Numbered from the stretch's first letter, positions 16,284-26,083 are shown. The stretch is 64,000 bases of DNA from CAWCGU01 sp963795195 (GCA_963795195.1 CAWCGU010000006.1:2480001-2544000), one strand, 5' to 3'. Notes: generated from the sequence alone by a model not told the origin. Numbers and translations: made by a program.

Positions 16284-16601
16284 CTACGGCGCCGTATACG
16301 CACCGTAGCCGTCAACCGCCATCAGCAGATCCGCTTCGGCGAGCAGGCAACGAAGCACATGGACGATCCCGGCCTCACCTCCGAGCGCGAGGCCGTAGGC
16401 GTAGGGACGGCCGACGCCGACCGCGGTCGCACCGAGTGCAAGCGCCTTGACCACGTGCTCACCCGCCCGCACCCCTGAGTCGAAGATCACGGGCACATCG
16501 CCGGCGGCCTCGAGGACACCGGGCAGCATCGTGATCGCCGCCGCCCCTCCGTTGGCCTGGCGACCGCCGTGGTTGGAGCAGTAGATGCCGTCGACGACCA
16601 C
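16284..16601 (-). pseudogene. FMN-dependent alpha-hydroxy-acid oxidase (lactate oxidase family) C-terminal fragment
   Basis: About 105 residues remain, with the family signature VDGIYCSNHGGRQANGG (the HGGRQ motif with active-site His and Arg) and the phosphate-binding FDSGVRAGEHVVKALALGA plus VGVGRPYAYG. A full enzyme is about 380 residues, so the N-terminal two thirds are absent. The break at about 16600 coincides with the start of a TetR fragment in the opposite direction, which suggests one deletion removed the 5' parts of two formerly divergent genes. Confidence 0.8.
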
Positions 16602-16987
16602 CTTCTACGAGCAGTTCCGCAGCAAGCAGGAAGCTTTCCTGACCGCGGCTGGTCGATTGGGGACGCAGAAGGCCCCTCGCCTGCCGCGCCTTCCTCGTCG
16701 AGATTCACGCCGTCGGCCCCGAGGGGCTCAAGCACCGCGACCGGGCGATGCAGCTCGCCGTGGATCGATTCGAGGCCGTGGCCGCGTGGGTGCGAAACGT
16801 CGACTCCGACATGCCACCGCCGCCTCGCCTCGTCGGCCGGGCCATCGTCGCGGCATCATGGGAGCTGACGGCGCAGGCGGTCCGGACGCCGCGCGACACC
16901 ACTTCAGAGACGCGCGAGGCCTTGGCTTACATCTGGCTGCTGGGACTGACCGGACGACCGCAGCTCCCCGGCCCGAACGGCAGCTGA
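16590..16987 (+). pseudogene. TetR-family regulator remnant, N-terminus deleted
   Basis: Reads STTTFYEQFRSKQEAFLTAA, the end of a TetR helix-turn-helix and following helix, without the preceding helices. A frameshift near 16660-16690 separates this from RAFLVEIHAVGPEGLKHRDR and the C-terminal helices RFEAVAAWVRNVDSD and LVGRAIVAASWELTA. It is joined head-on to the hydroxy-acid oxidase fragment. Both truncated ends meet within about 10 bp. Confidence 0.7.
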
Positions 16988-16993
16988 GTCAAC

Positions 16994-17464
16994 TCAGGCG
17001 GGGGGGCGGCGACAGTCCCCGCCCTCGACCCGGATCACGCGCGCGGCCAGGTCGGCGCTCTCGGCCGCTTCGCCCGGCTCGGGGAAGAGTGTGCATTCGG
17101 CGGGAGTCGCGCAGCCACACTCCTGCGCGACCTCGAGCCAGCCCTGCATCGCCCTGGTCCGCTCGAGCAGCGCCTCGACCTCGATCAGCTTCTGGCTCGA
17201 GAGTGAGCGCATCTGGGTCCCGAGCCCGTCAGAGCCCTCGATGCCGTCCATCAGTTCCTTGATCTCGCGCAGCTTGAATCCGGCGTTCTGGGCGACACCA
17301 ATGAATCCAAGCTTGCCGAGCACGTCGGGGTCATAGCGCCGCTGTCCGCCGTAGCGGTCGGGCTCGGGCAACAGGCCGATCCGCTCGTAGTAGCGGATTG
17401 ATGACGCTGCAACCCCGGCGCGGCCGGCCACCTCGCCGATCGTCAGTTCCGGGAATCCATCCAT
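16994..17464 (-). CDS. MerR-family regulator with C-terminal cysteine cluster
   Basis: 156 residues from ATG 17464. The winged helix has LTIGEVAGRAGVAASSIRYY and IGLLPEPDRYGGQRRYDPD, followed by the long dimerisation helix (SQKLIEVEALLERTRAMQ) and a metal/redox-type cluster ECGCATPAECTLF (C-x-C-x5-C). SoxR carries a C-x2-C-x-C-x6-C cluster and zinc/copper MerR proteins have two-Cys loops; this arrangement matches neither precisely. The gene is divergent from a cupin gene and the intergenic operator has the 19-bp spacer that MerR proteins distort. It probably activates the cupin gene in response to a metal or oxidant. Confidence 0.88.
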   Translation of the reverse strand: MDGFPELTIGEVAGRAGVAASSIRYYERIGLLPEPDRYGGQRRYDPDVLGKLGFIGVAQNAGFKLREIKELMDGIEGSDGLGTQMRSLSSQKLIEVEALLERTRAMQGWLEVAQECGCATPAECTLFPEPGEAAESADLAARVIRVEGGDCRRPPA

Positions 17465-17479
17465 TTGTTGATCCAGCTC

Positions 17480-17510
17480 TTGACTTAAACCGCGGTTCAA
17501 GGTGCATGGT
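17480..17510 (+). promoter_or_regulatory. MerR-type promoter/operator for the cupin gene
   Basis: TTGACT (17480-17485), a 19-nt spacer and CATGGT (17505-17510), with the near-perfect palindrome CTTAAACCGCGGTTCAAG (17484-17501) filling the spacer. The overlong spacer and centred palindrome are the hallmark of promoters activated by MerR-family proteins. Confidence 0.8.
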
Positions 17511-17557
17511 AAACCGCGAACGGTCCAATGCAACCACAACGAATCAGGAGGTAGACG

Positions 17558-17941
17558 ATGCCGAAGGCGTCAAAGCAGACCGCTTCAGAACACGAGACGG
17601 TCGAGGGCTACGAAGGCCACTTCGAGCACTTCGACGGCGGCTGGACGGTCGGATTCGAGACCTACACCGCGGATGCAGATCTAGCGCCCTTCTTCAGCGG
17701 GCTTCCCAACGACGAGTGCCAGTGCGAGCACATGGGCTACGTGATCAAGGGCAAGTTGGCCTTCCGCTCCGGGGACAGCGAGGAAGTCTTCGAGGCCGGA
17801 GACGCCTACTTCGTCGGTTCAGGCCACACCCCGGTGCTGTATGCCGGAACCGAGGTGATCGAGTTCAGCCCCACCGAGGAGCTGTCCCGAACCATGGAGG
17901 TCGTGACCAAGAACATGGAGGCGGCATCGGTTCAGCCGTGA
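17558..17941 (+). CDS. Small cupin-domain protein under MerR control
   Basis: 127 residues preceded by AGGAGG. A single cupin barrel is visible: CQCEHMGYVIKGKLAFRSG contains the histidine/glutamate motif 1 and EVFEAGDAYFVGSGHTPVL the motif 2 region with a histidine. Acidic residues and a CxC pair (DECQCEHM) may join metal binding. No signal peptide. It is the only gene behind the MerR-type promoter on this strand. The substrate or ligand is unknown; many small cupins of this kind are stress-related. Confidence 0.82.
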   Translation: MPKASKQTASEHETVEGYEGHFEHFDGGWTVGFETYTADADLAPFFSGLPNDECQCEHMGYVIKGKLAFRSGDSEEVFEAGDAYFVGSGHTPVLYAGTEVIEFSPTEELSRTMEVVTKNMEAASVQP

Positions 17942-18064
17942 GCTGAGGAGAAGCGAGCCGTGCGCCTAGTCCGTCAAAGCAGTCTCAGGCGCGCGGCCAT
18001 CTCCTCGACGACGAACGGAGCAATCGCGGACCGCGTCCGGGAGTCCGATGCGCGATCGTATCCC

Positions 18065-18700
18065 TCACGCGGCGAGCCGCGCCGCGCCGACGATCAGCGG
18101 GCGGACGATCGGGCCCGCGACGCGCGGCATCTCTGTCGTCTGGAGGTCAATGACCTCGAGCCCGGACGCGCCGAGCGTGTCCGCCGTGCGGCGGTTGGGC
18201 CGGCAGCCCCCGGCGATCAGCGGCCAGATTGGGGAGATCCGGTCCTGCCAGCGGCCGAGCGGCGCGTCTTCTGGCGCCCGGACGTGCTCCATGAAGAGGT
18301 AGACGCCGCCGGGCCGCAGGACGCGCTCGACCTCGCGCAGCACCGCGGCCGGGTCTGGCGCGGTGCATAGAACGAGTGTCCCGACCGCGGTGTCGAATGC
18401 GTCATCCGGGACTGGCAGGCGCTCGCCCGGAGCGATCAGCACCTCTGCGCCGCCCGTCCGCGAGGCAACCCGGAGTCGGAGGTTCTTCGCCATTGCCTCC
18501 TCGGGCTCAGTCAGGACGAGGCGGCCGATCGTGTCCGGATAGTGATCCAGGTTGAGGCCGGTGCCTGCGCCGATCTCGACGACGTCCCCGCCCGCGCGCT
18601 CGACCAGGGCGGCGCGCATGTCCGACAGACCCTGGCGTTCGCAGCGGGCAAAGATCCGGTCGTAGACGGCGGCAAAGAGGCGATCCGTGATCCTTGGCAC
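18065..18700 (-). CDS. Class I SAM-dependent methyltransferase
   Basis: 211 residues. Motif I is VVEIGAGTGLNLDHYP (about 40-55), then VLTEPEEAMAKNL (motif II region), FDTAVGTLVLCTAPDP (motif IV) and VLRPGGVYLFMEHVRAPEDA (motif VI). The layout and EHVRA segment resemble METTL7-like/UbiE-like small-molecule methyltransferases. It stands alone between convergent and divergent neighbours; the acceptor cannot be predicted. The 120-bp gap to the cupin gene contains no feature I can identify. Confidence 0.9.
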   Translation of the reverse strand: MPRITDRLFAAVYDRIFARCERQGLSDMRAALVERAGGDVVEIGAGTGLNLDHYPDTIGRLVLTEPEEAMAKNLRLRVASRTGGAEVLIAPGERLPVPDDAFDTAVGTLVLCTAPDPAAVLREVERVLRPGGVYLFMEHVRAPEDAPLGRWQDRISPIWPLIAGGCRPNRRTADTLGASGLEVIDLQTTEMPRVAGPIVRPLIVGAARLAA

Positions 18701-18985
18701 CGGCGCGACCTTAGATCACCCAGAGTCGCCTCGCGATGCAGGCCTGCCAATCGACGGTGTCACCTGCACTACACCGAGCTCGGCGCGAGGGTCGAATCGG
18801 GAAGCAACCTGGCGAACCCTGATCGTCAGGCTCTCGTCGCTCGGCTCGCGATGGCCGCTGGTCGCCGTTCTTCGTCCCTCGGCCACCTACAGCCTCAGGC
18901 GCACTAGACTCGTCGCAGTGAAGTGGTCCGCTGGCCGGTGCCCAGGGACGAAGCCTTCAGCCCAGGACGATCGGGAGTGAGCCGT

Positions 18986-19855
18986 ATGTCCGCAGTAACG
19001 GTCGCCACCGACTCGACCGCCTATCTGCCGCCCGAGCTGCTCGAAGCACACCGGATCGCAAGCGTCTCGCTCTCGTACCGCTTCGGGAATGGCGACAGCG
19101 TCAGGGAAGCGGACATGGACGGCTACGCCTCCTTTTATGAGCAGCTTCGGGATTCAACAGAGCTTCCCGTGACAATGCCTCCGCCAGTCGAGGACCTCGT
19201 CGCAGCCTACAAACCACTCTTGATGGACGGCGGCAGCGTGGTCTCGATCCACATCTCCTCCGCGATCTCGGACACCTGCGCGAATGCCCGCAAGGCCGCC
19301 GACCAGCTGCGCGAGGCGGGGGCCGGGGGGGAGCGCATCAACGTCCTCGACTCGGCCTCGGCGGGCGGCCAGACGGCGCTCGTTGTGCTGGCGGCGGCGT
19401 GCGCAGTCGCGAGCGGCAAGGACGCCGACGAGGTTGCGGAGGTCGCGCGCCAGGCCCGGCTTGAGGCCAAGGGCTGGTGGCTGATGGACACGCTCGAGTA
19501 CCTGAAGCGCGGTGGTCGAATCAGCAGCGCCGCTGCCTGGATCGGGTCGACGCTCAAGGTGAAGCCGATCCTGACCTTCGAATCCGAGATCAAGGCGGTA
19601 GAGCGCGTTCGCACCCGCGAGCGTGGCCTGGAGCGAATCGTGGACTACGGTCGTCAGCTCCATGGAGCCGGCCGGGACGCCTGGGTGCTGCAGCACGCCA
19701 ACTGTCCCGGGGACGCCGGGGCCGTGGCTCAACGCCTGCAGGAGGTTTTCTGGCGCCCACCTGAGCACGTCTCCGAGCTCGGGGCCGTCGTCGGGACCCA
19801 TACCGGACCGGGCCTGATCGGCGTGGCGGGAATCGCCTCCAGGTTTCTGGAGTAG
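18986..19855 (+). CDS. DegV-family fatty-acid-binding protein
   Basis: 289 residues from ATG 18986 (GGGAG 9 nt upstream). It begins TVATDSTAYLPPELL, the DegV opening with Asp/Ser-Thr lipid headgroup contacts, and includes VSIHISSAISDTCANAR, INVLDSASAGGQ and LEYLKRGGRISSAAAWIG, all hallmarks of the family. DegV proteins (FakB-type) bind a fatty acid and present it to a FakA kinase; no FakA partner is present here. Six bases separate it from the following kinase-cyclase gene, so they may be co-transcribed. The 285-bp region upstream (18701-18985) shows no additional gene. Confidence 0.93.
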   Translation: MSAVTVATDSTAYLPPELLEAHRIASVSLSYRFGNGDSVREADMDGYASFYEQLRDSTELPVTMPPPVEDLVAAYKPLLMDGGSVVSIHISSAISDTCANARKAADQLREAGAGGERINVLDSASAGGQTALVVLAAACAVASGKDADEVAEVARQARLEAKGWWLMDTLEYLKRGGRISSAAAWIGSTLKVKPILTFESEIKAVERVRTRERGLERIVDYGRQLHGAGRDAWVLQHANCPGDAGAVAQRLQEVFWRPPEHVSELGAVVGTHTGPGLIGVAGIASRFLE

Positions 19856-19861
19856 GGCGAC

Positions 19862-22800
19862 ATGAGTGAGGCTGCAGATTCCGGGAGCTGCGCTCGCTGC
19901 GGAGCCGCGAACCGCATCGAAGCGCGATTTTGCGCGCATTGCGGCGCCTCGCTGGCCGACGACACCCCCTGCCCGAGCTGCGGCGCGAGCACCGAACCCG
20001 GCCAGAGCTTCTGCGACCAGTGCGGAAGCGGCCTGGTCGCGGCTACCACCGCAAAGGGCATGGCCCAGCTCCCCAGCTCTTTCGGCGCCGGGCGTTACGA
20101 GGTGTTGCGGTTTCTGGGCGAGGGCGGCCTCAAGCGCGTCTACCTGGCTCGCGACACGCAGCTGCAGCGCGAGGTCGCGGTCAGCGCGTTCAAATCCGTC
20201 GGCGTCGACCGCAACACGTTGGTGCGGGCTCGCCGTGAGGCCGAATCAATGGCCAAGCTCGGCGACCACCCCAACATTGTCACGATCTACGACATCGGGG
20301 AGGAGCACGGTGAGCTCTTTCTCGTCAGCCAATTCATGTCGGGGGGCGATCTTGCCGCGCTCGCCTCACAGGCCGACGGGGGCAAGCTTGCGGTCGAGGA
20401 GGTCGTACGGGTCGGACTCGATGTCGCCCGCGGCCTCGAGCACGCTCACGCCAACGAGGTCGTGCACCGAGACGTCAAGCCCGAGAACGTCTGGCTGGCC
20501 CCGGACGGAACCGCGAAACTTGGCGACTTCGGCCTGGCAGTCGCCGCCGATCGCTCGCGGCTGACGGCCGAGGGCGCGATGGTGGGAACCGTGGCCTACA
20601 TGTCGCCCGAACAAGGGTTGGGACGACCAGCGGATGCGCGTTCCGATCTCTACTCGCTGGGTGCCGTTCTCTACCAGATCACCTGCGGGACAGTGCCCTT
20701 CGAAGGTGACGACGCAGCGGCGGTCATCTCCCAGCACGTCAGCACGGTTCCCGTGACCCCGAGCTGGCACCGCTCCGAAGTCCCCCGGCCACTCGAACAG
20801 CTGCTGTTGAAGCTGCTGGCGAAGACGCCAGAGGAGCGGCTCGGCAGCGCCACCGAGGTCACCGAGGCGCTGGAGGCAATCGGATCGATCTCGCCCGGCG
20901 GCTTCGCGGAGGAGCGCAGCGAGACCGCGCAGGCCCTCGACCGCCTCAGCGAGGGCGCCCTCCTCGGGCGCACCCGCGAGATGAAGGAACTTCGATCGGC
21001 CATCGATGACGCGATTGCAGGTCGCGGCCGGGTGGTGATGGTGGCCGGCGAAGCGGGCATCGGCAAGACGCGGCTGGCAACGGAATTGGGTCCTACGCCG
21101 GCCTCCGCGGCGCGCAGGTGCTGTGGGGGCGCTGCTACGAGAGCGCGGGAGCCCCCGCCTACTGGCCGTGGGTGCAGATCGTTCGCGCGCACGCGCAGGT
21201 CCGCGATCCCGACGCGCTGCGATCCGAGCTCGGATCCGGGGCTTCCGACATTGCCCAGGTCGTGTCGGAGCTGCACGGGCGACTCCCCGATCTCCCCCAG
21301 CCGCAGCCGCTCGACCCCGAGCAGGCGCGCTTCCGCCTCTTCGACTCGATCACGACGTTCCTTGCCAACGTCTCCATATCGAGCCCGCTGGCGCTGTTCA
21401 TCGAAGACCTGCACCTCGCCGACACGCCCTCCCTGCTGCTGCTCCAGTTCCTCAGCAGCGAGCTGCACAGCAAGCGCATCATCGTTCTCGGCACCTATCG
21501 CGACAGCGAGCTCGAGGAGAATCATCCGCTGCACGACGCCCTCGCGTCGTTGAGCCACGGGCGGGGCTTCGAACGCCTGCGGCTCGGGCGGCTCTCCAAG
21601 CCGCAGGTCAAGACCCTGCTCGAAGAGCTCTCGCGGCAGCCGTTGGAGAGCAGTGACGAGCTGGCTCTACTCGAGGCGGTCTTCACCGAGTCCGGCGGCA
21701 ACCCCTATTTCATCGAGGAGATCACCCGGAACCTGGTCGAGTCGGGCGCAATCTATGTGCGGGAGGGCGACGGCAAGTGGGTCAGCGATGCCCGCCACAT
21801 CGACGAGCTGAGGATCCCGAAGGGGATCCGAGACGTGATCGAGCGGCGGTTGGACCGGCTCCCCGAGCGATGCCGGCTGCTGCTCTCGACGGCCTCCGTG
21901 ATCGGCCACGACTTTGGTCTCGACGTGCTGGAGCGGGTCAGCGAGTTGCAGCCTGCGAATCTGGTCGAGCAGCTTTCAGAGGCGATCGATGCGGGGCTCG
22001 TCTCCCCGAAGCGCGACGAGCTCAACCGCTACCTGTTCGACCACGTGGCCACTCGCGATGCTCTCTACCAGGCGCTCCCGGAGCAACAAAGGGTCGGACT
22101 CCATCAAGCCGTCGGGGAGGCACTGGAGCAGCTCTACGAGGCGCGAATCGAGTCCCACCTTGGTGAGCTCTCCCACCACTTCGCCCAGGCAGCCCCGGCC
22201 GGCTTGGCCGAAAAGGCCGCTGACTACGCATGGTGGGCGGGCGAGCGCGCGGGATCGCTGGCAGCACACGAGGATGCTGTGGCGCACTTCACGCAGGCGC
22301 TGGCGCTCTTCGACACGGTCTCTGAGGAGCCGGCTCGTCGCTGCGAGCTGCTGCTCGCGCTTGGCGAAGCGAATTCGAGGGCGGGCGAGCAGACGGTGGC
22401 GCGCGCGGCCTTCCTGGAGGCGGCGGACATCTCCCAGCGACTCTCGCAGCCCGACTCCTACGCCCGCGCCGCGCTCGGATACGGCGGCGGCATCGGGGGC
22501 TTCACGGCCACCGACATCGCCGACGCGAAGGTCCTCGAGCTCCTGCGCGCCGCGCTTGGAGCACTCCCGGACCGCGACAGTTCGCTTCGGGTCCGGGTCA
22601 TGGGCCGGCTCGCCGTCGAGCTCTACTACACCAACGACCAGGTCGAACCTGATGCCCTCAGCTCGGCGGCGGTCGAGATGGCCGAGCGCCTCGGCGACGC
22701 CAAGCTGCTGATGATCTCGATCTACAGCCGCCAGTGGGCGATCATGGGCCCGGACGGGCTCGACGACGGTCTCGCAGCGGGAGAGGAGATCGTCCGTCTG

Positions 22801-24335
22801 GCCCGTCTGGTGGGTGATGCGGAGATGGAGTTCAAGGGGCACCATCTGCGCATCAACACGTACCTGCAGCTCGGCGACTTCCGCGGGGTCGACCGCGAGA
22901 TCAGAGCCTGCGACAAGATCGCCAAGGAGCTGCGTCAACCCCACTACGAGTGGCAGGCAAGCATCTTCCGGGTTATGCGGGCGCACATGCAGGGCCGTTT
23001 CAAGGAGGGAGATCGGCTGGCGCAGACCACCTTCGAGATCGGGCAGCGAGGCAACCCGGAGGTGGCGGCGGTCGTTTTCGGGGCCAACTCGTTCGTCACA
23101 CACTGGGCCGCCGGCACGCTGGCGGAACTGCGCGAAGGCGCCGAGGCTTTCGCCGAGCGCTACCCGGAAGCGGCCTGGCCCTCGGCGCTGATCTGGCTGC
23201 TCACCGACTCGGGGACGGGGTGGCGGCGCGGGCCCGCTTCGAGAGCCTGGCCGGGGAGCAGTTCCGCGGCATCCGCAGGGATTCAAACTGGCTGACCGCG
23301 ATGGCCAGCCTGGCTCTGGCCTGCGGCTTCCTCGAAGACGCCGACGCCGCGCCATTGCTCTACGAGCAGCTCTCGCCGTACGCCGATCACTGCGTCCCGA
23401 TCCTGACCGGCGCCGAGTGCCTGGGATCGAACCATTTGTTTCTCGGGATCCTCGCCCGAGTGCTCGGGCGCTTCGACGCCGCCACCGATCACTTCGAGCG
23501 CGCCACCAACGTCAACCGCGAGATCAGCGCTCAGCATGTCCAGGCTCGGGTGTGGAGCGAGCACGCGCGGGCGCTGCTGGCGCGTGACGCCCCCGGAGAC
23601 CGCGAGCGAGCGGGAGAGCTGATCGAGAGCGGGCTGCTCAACGCGCGAGAGCTGGGGATGCCCAAGGAGGTGGAGCGACTGCTGGCGCTGAAGCTCCAAC
23701 GCGACGGGCTGGGCAAGTTGGATGTGCACACATCGATCGAGGCGGTCGCGCGTTCCGTGGAGCAGACGCGTCCCGACATGCGCGGGGCGGCGGCGCCGGA
23801 CGGGACGGTGACGATCATGTTCTCGGACATCCAGGACTCGACCGTGTTGACCGAGCGCCTCGGCGACCACCGCTGGCTGGAACTGCTCGGCGACCACGAC
23901 CGCATCGTCCGCCGCCAACTCGAGGCACATGACGGGTTCGAGGTCAAGTCCCAGGGCGACGGCTTCATGCTCGCCTTTGCGAGCGCCCGCTCCGCGATCA
24001 ACTGCGCGATCGCGATCCAGCGAGAGCTGGCCGACTATCAGGAGCGCAATCCCGAGCAACCGCTCCAGGTCCGCATCGGCCTCCACACAGGCGAGGTGAT
24101 CCGCGACCACGACGACTTCTTTGGCAAGAACGTGATCCTCGCCGCACGCATCGCCGGCAAGGCGAAGGGCGACGAGATCCTGGTCTCGTCGCTTTTGCGC
24201 GAGGTGGTCTCCAGTTCCCACGAGTTCGAATTCGACAACGAGCGAGAGGTGGAACTGAAGGGTCTGACCGGCACCTACCGGATCTTTGACGTCCGCTGGT
24301 CGGTCTCTGCCGGCAACCGTCCTGCGGCGTCCTGA
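19862..24335 (+). CDS. Zinc-ribbon Ser/Thr kinase, AAA ATPase/TPR and class III adenylate cyclase fusion, two frameshifts
   Basis: About 1,491 residues after repair. Order: double zinc ribbon with eight cysteines (10-54); Hanks-type kinase from about 80, with GEGGLKRVYLA, VVHRDVKPENVWL (HRD 202-204), LGDFGLA and YMSPEQ; an ATPase with Walker A GEAGIGKTRLATEL and LALFIEDLHLAD as Walker B; a helical-repeat region; and a C-terminal cyclase with VTIMFSDIQDSTVLTERLG and KSQGDGFMLAF. Single missing G residues at GGG 21088-21090 and GGGG 23211-23214 explain both breaks exactly, so the gene is probably intact. It should link phosphorylation, nucleotide-dependent switching and cAMP synthesis in one cytoplasmic polypeptide. 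Confidence 0.88.
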
Positions 24336-24544
24336 TCTGAAGGGGTTACCCCGATCGGGCGGGACGTGGATCAGGATGCGACACGGCGCAGGGCCCAGCA
24401 TTGGCAGCGTGGTCAATGTCGCGAACTCGAACCAGCCGTAGCAGCAGCGGGGATTAGGGGACGGTATTTGAACCCCGTGACGCGTGACCGGATCAAGGGG
24501 CTGCACCAGACGCCTAAACGGACCGCCTTTGGTGGGCTGTTCGC

Positions 24545-24958
24545 CTATAGGCCGTCCAGCCCGGCAGCGGCGAGTGCCTCCTCCCATGTCCCGTGCATGT
24601 CCTGACGCGCGATCCGTCCCCGCCATGAAGTCTGGTAGACGAAGCCCCAGGTCTGATGTGTCGGAACGCCACTCGCGCGGCCGGTTCCGGAGAATGCGAC
24701 CCGAAGGATCCAGCGGTCGCCGAGATCGATTAGATGCTCGGGTGTCATCCGGAATCAAGAAAGGGTTCCTTGACCGCGTTGATGCTGTCCCGCACGCCAC
24801 TGTGGCCGCGGTGGCAGTCAGCCATGCTGAGCGTCTGGAATTCAGCGGGGACGACGACCTTACAGTCGGGCTCATATCCAATCGGGACGAACCAGAGGTC
24901 GTCACGGTCGGTGGCGGCCAAGGTAAGTGAAAACGCCTCTATCAGAGCGCGGCGGCGG
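24545..24958 (-). pseudogene. SnoaL-like (NTF2 fold) protein, frameshifted
   Basis: Two minus-strand frames form one SnoaL-like sequence: the first gives RRRALIEAF, YEPDCKVVVPAEFQTL and ADCHRGHSGVRDSINAV, and the second begins FRMTPEHLIDLGDRWILRV and ends GRIARQDMHGTWEEALAAAG. The EEALAAAGL ending is typical of small actinobacterial SnoaL-like proteins. The frames meet at about 24750; one extra T in GATTCC would fuse them. The N-terminal start is unclear. Type is given as pseudogene, though a one-base sequence error is equally likely. Confidence 0.6.
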
Positions 24959-24999
24959 AGCGACGAGGTCGCGGGCAGGCGCGCAATGACGGCCACAGT

Positions 25000-25165
25000 G
25001 ATGCCCAGGAGCCACGGAGCGCGCGCCGCCCTGCCGCAGATGCGGGACGATCTCCAGGTGTTCGCCGACGACGTCCACTTCATCGAGGAGCACCGGCCCG
25101 AGGAGATCGCCGACGCTATCGCCCGCCTCTTCGCGCGCGCCGACAATGAGCAACCAAGCACGTAA
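25000..25165 (+). pseudogene. Alpha/beta-hydrolase C-terminal remnant
   Basis: Reads ARAALPQMRDDLQVFADDVH followed by FIEEHRPEEIADAIARLFAR, the usual last 50 residues of epoxide-hydrolase-like alpha/beta hydrolases (catalytic-His region onward). No N-terminal domain precedes it. It ends 4 bp before the tRNA-Ser(GGA) gene, consistent with truncation at a tRNA-associated rearrangement. Confidence 0.5.
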
Positions 25166-25169
25166 CTAA

Positions 25170-25257
25170 CGGAGAGGGTGGGATTCAACCCACGAGGCAG
25201 CTTTCACCGCCCACACGATTTCCAGTCGTGCACCTTAAGCCTCTCGGTCACCTCTCC
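25170..25257 (-). tRNA. tRNA-Ser (anticodon GGA), T-loop lacks C56 in this sequence
   Basis: On the minus strand the 7-bp acceptor stem GGAGAGG/CCTCTCC, a serine-type long variable arm and the anticodon stem-loop CACGA-CTGGAAA-TCGTG (anticodon GGA, reading UCC/UCU) are clear. The T-arm reads GTGGG-TTGAAT-CCCAC, one base short: the invariant C56 of TTCGAAT is absent. This is best explained by a one-base consensus error. No CCA is encoded. Confidence 0.9.
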
Positions 25258-25336
25258 GAGGCTGGCGGAAATCGTAGTCGCTGTCGTTGGCTTGATCACA
25301 TCGGCGCCCGCAGGCGCGTGTTCCGCCGCCGAGAGG

Positions 25337-25651
25337 CTAGGCAGACCGAGGCGACGGGCGAGAGGGTGGCTCGAGAGCGGCTCGCCCGCTCGCATACTCC
25401 TCGTCGCTGAGCGTCCCTGACGCGTGCAGCCGCTCCAGCGTCGCCAGCCGCTCCTCCACGGACGGCTCCTTGCCCGCGGGGTTTCCCTGCAGAGCGTCAA
25501 CGCCCAGCACCGTCGCCGTGAGGATCGGGGTCAGGAACAGCCCGAGCAAAAAGAAGCCCTTGAATCCCCAGCCGCGCTTCTCGCCCGCTTTGGCGGCCAG
25601 GTAGGCGCCGAGAATCCAGAGCGCCGCGACGATGGTGATCGTTGCTGCCAT
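25337..25651 (-). CDS. Small two-helix membrane protein with SHOCT-like C-terminus
   Basis: 104 residues. An N-terminal helix (ITIVAALWILGAYLAAKAG) and a second one (FFLLGLFLTPILTATVLGV) flank a KRGWGFKG loop; the cytoplasmic tail contains ERLATLERLHASGTLSDEEY, a SHOCT-like short helical domain. SHOCT tails are thought to mediate oligomerisation or nucleic-acid contact, but the function of this combination is unknown. It stands alone beside the tRNA-Ser(GGA) gene. Confidence 0.75.
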   Translation of the reverse strand: MAATITIVAALWILGAYLAAKAGEKRGWGFKGFFLLGLFLTPILTATVLGVDALQGNPAGKEPSVEERLATLERLHASGTLSDEEYASGRAALEPPSRPSPRSA

Positions 25652-25761
25652 GGTCGGTTTTCCACCGGCAGCGTAACGCTGACTGCCCCGGCGCCACTAT
25701 GAACAATTAGGCTGCTCGACGCGGCGAACCGCTGCCAACGATTTCCACTGGAGGGAACCCC

Positions 25762-26073
25762 ATGAGCAAGATGTCAGATGAATTCCGGCTCGAGCTTCCG
25801 CAGGCGAACGCCCAGGCGGCATGCGTGAGCGCGATCGAGACACTTGGCTGGAAGCAGGGTGAGGTCGGACCTGATCGCGTCGTCGCTAAGACCGGCTGGG
25901 GGGCCTTCAACAACCCCGGTTCAGTCGAGGTGCTGCTCGTTGACGCCGGGGGGACGGCCACGGCCGTGCAGATGAACGGCAGCATCGCCCAGATCGGGCC
26001 GATCGCCAAGAAAAAGCTCTCCAAGAACATGAACGCGCTGCGCGAGGCGATCCAGTCCGCCGCCGGCGGGTAG
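25762..26073 (+). CDS. Uncharacterised small soluble protein
   Basis: 103 residues starting at ATG 25762 with GGAGGGAACCCC just upstream. No signal peptide or membrane segment. The fold appears alpha/beta (CVSAIETLGWKQGEVG, RVVAKTGWGAFNNPGSVEV, a strand with TATAVQMNG, then the lysine-rich helix IAKKKLSKNMNAL). The repeated aliphatic strands resemble small PH-like or YbjQ-like domains, but I cannot name a family. It is followed after 10 bp by a palindromic element that may end the transcript. Confidence 0.7.
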   Translation: MSKMSDEFRLELPQANAQAACVSAIETLGWKQGEVGPDRVVAKTGWGAFNNPGSVEVLLVDAGGTATAVQMNGSIAQIGPIAKKKLSKNMNALREAIQSAAGG

Positions 26074-26083
26074 CGCTCCAGTC

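Noticed and set aside
24336..24544. T-arm-like motif GGTATTTGAACCCC suggesting another tRNA or tmRNA end
   Set aside because: Only a short T-arm resemblance; no acceptor or anticodon stems can be built and the stem is mismatched.
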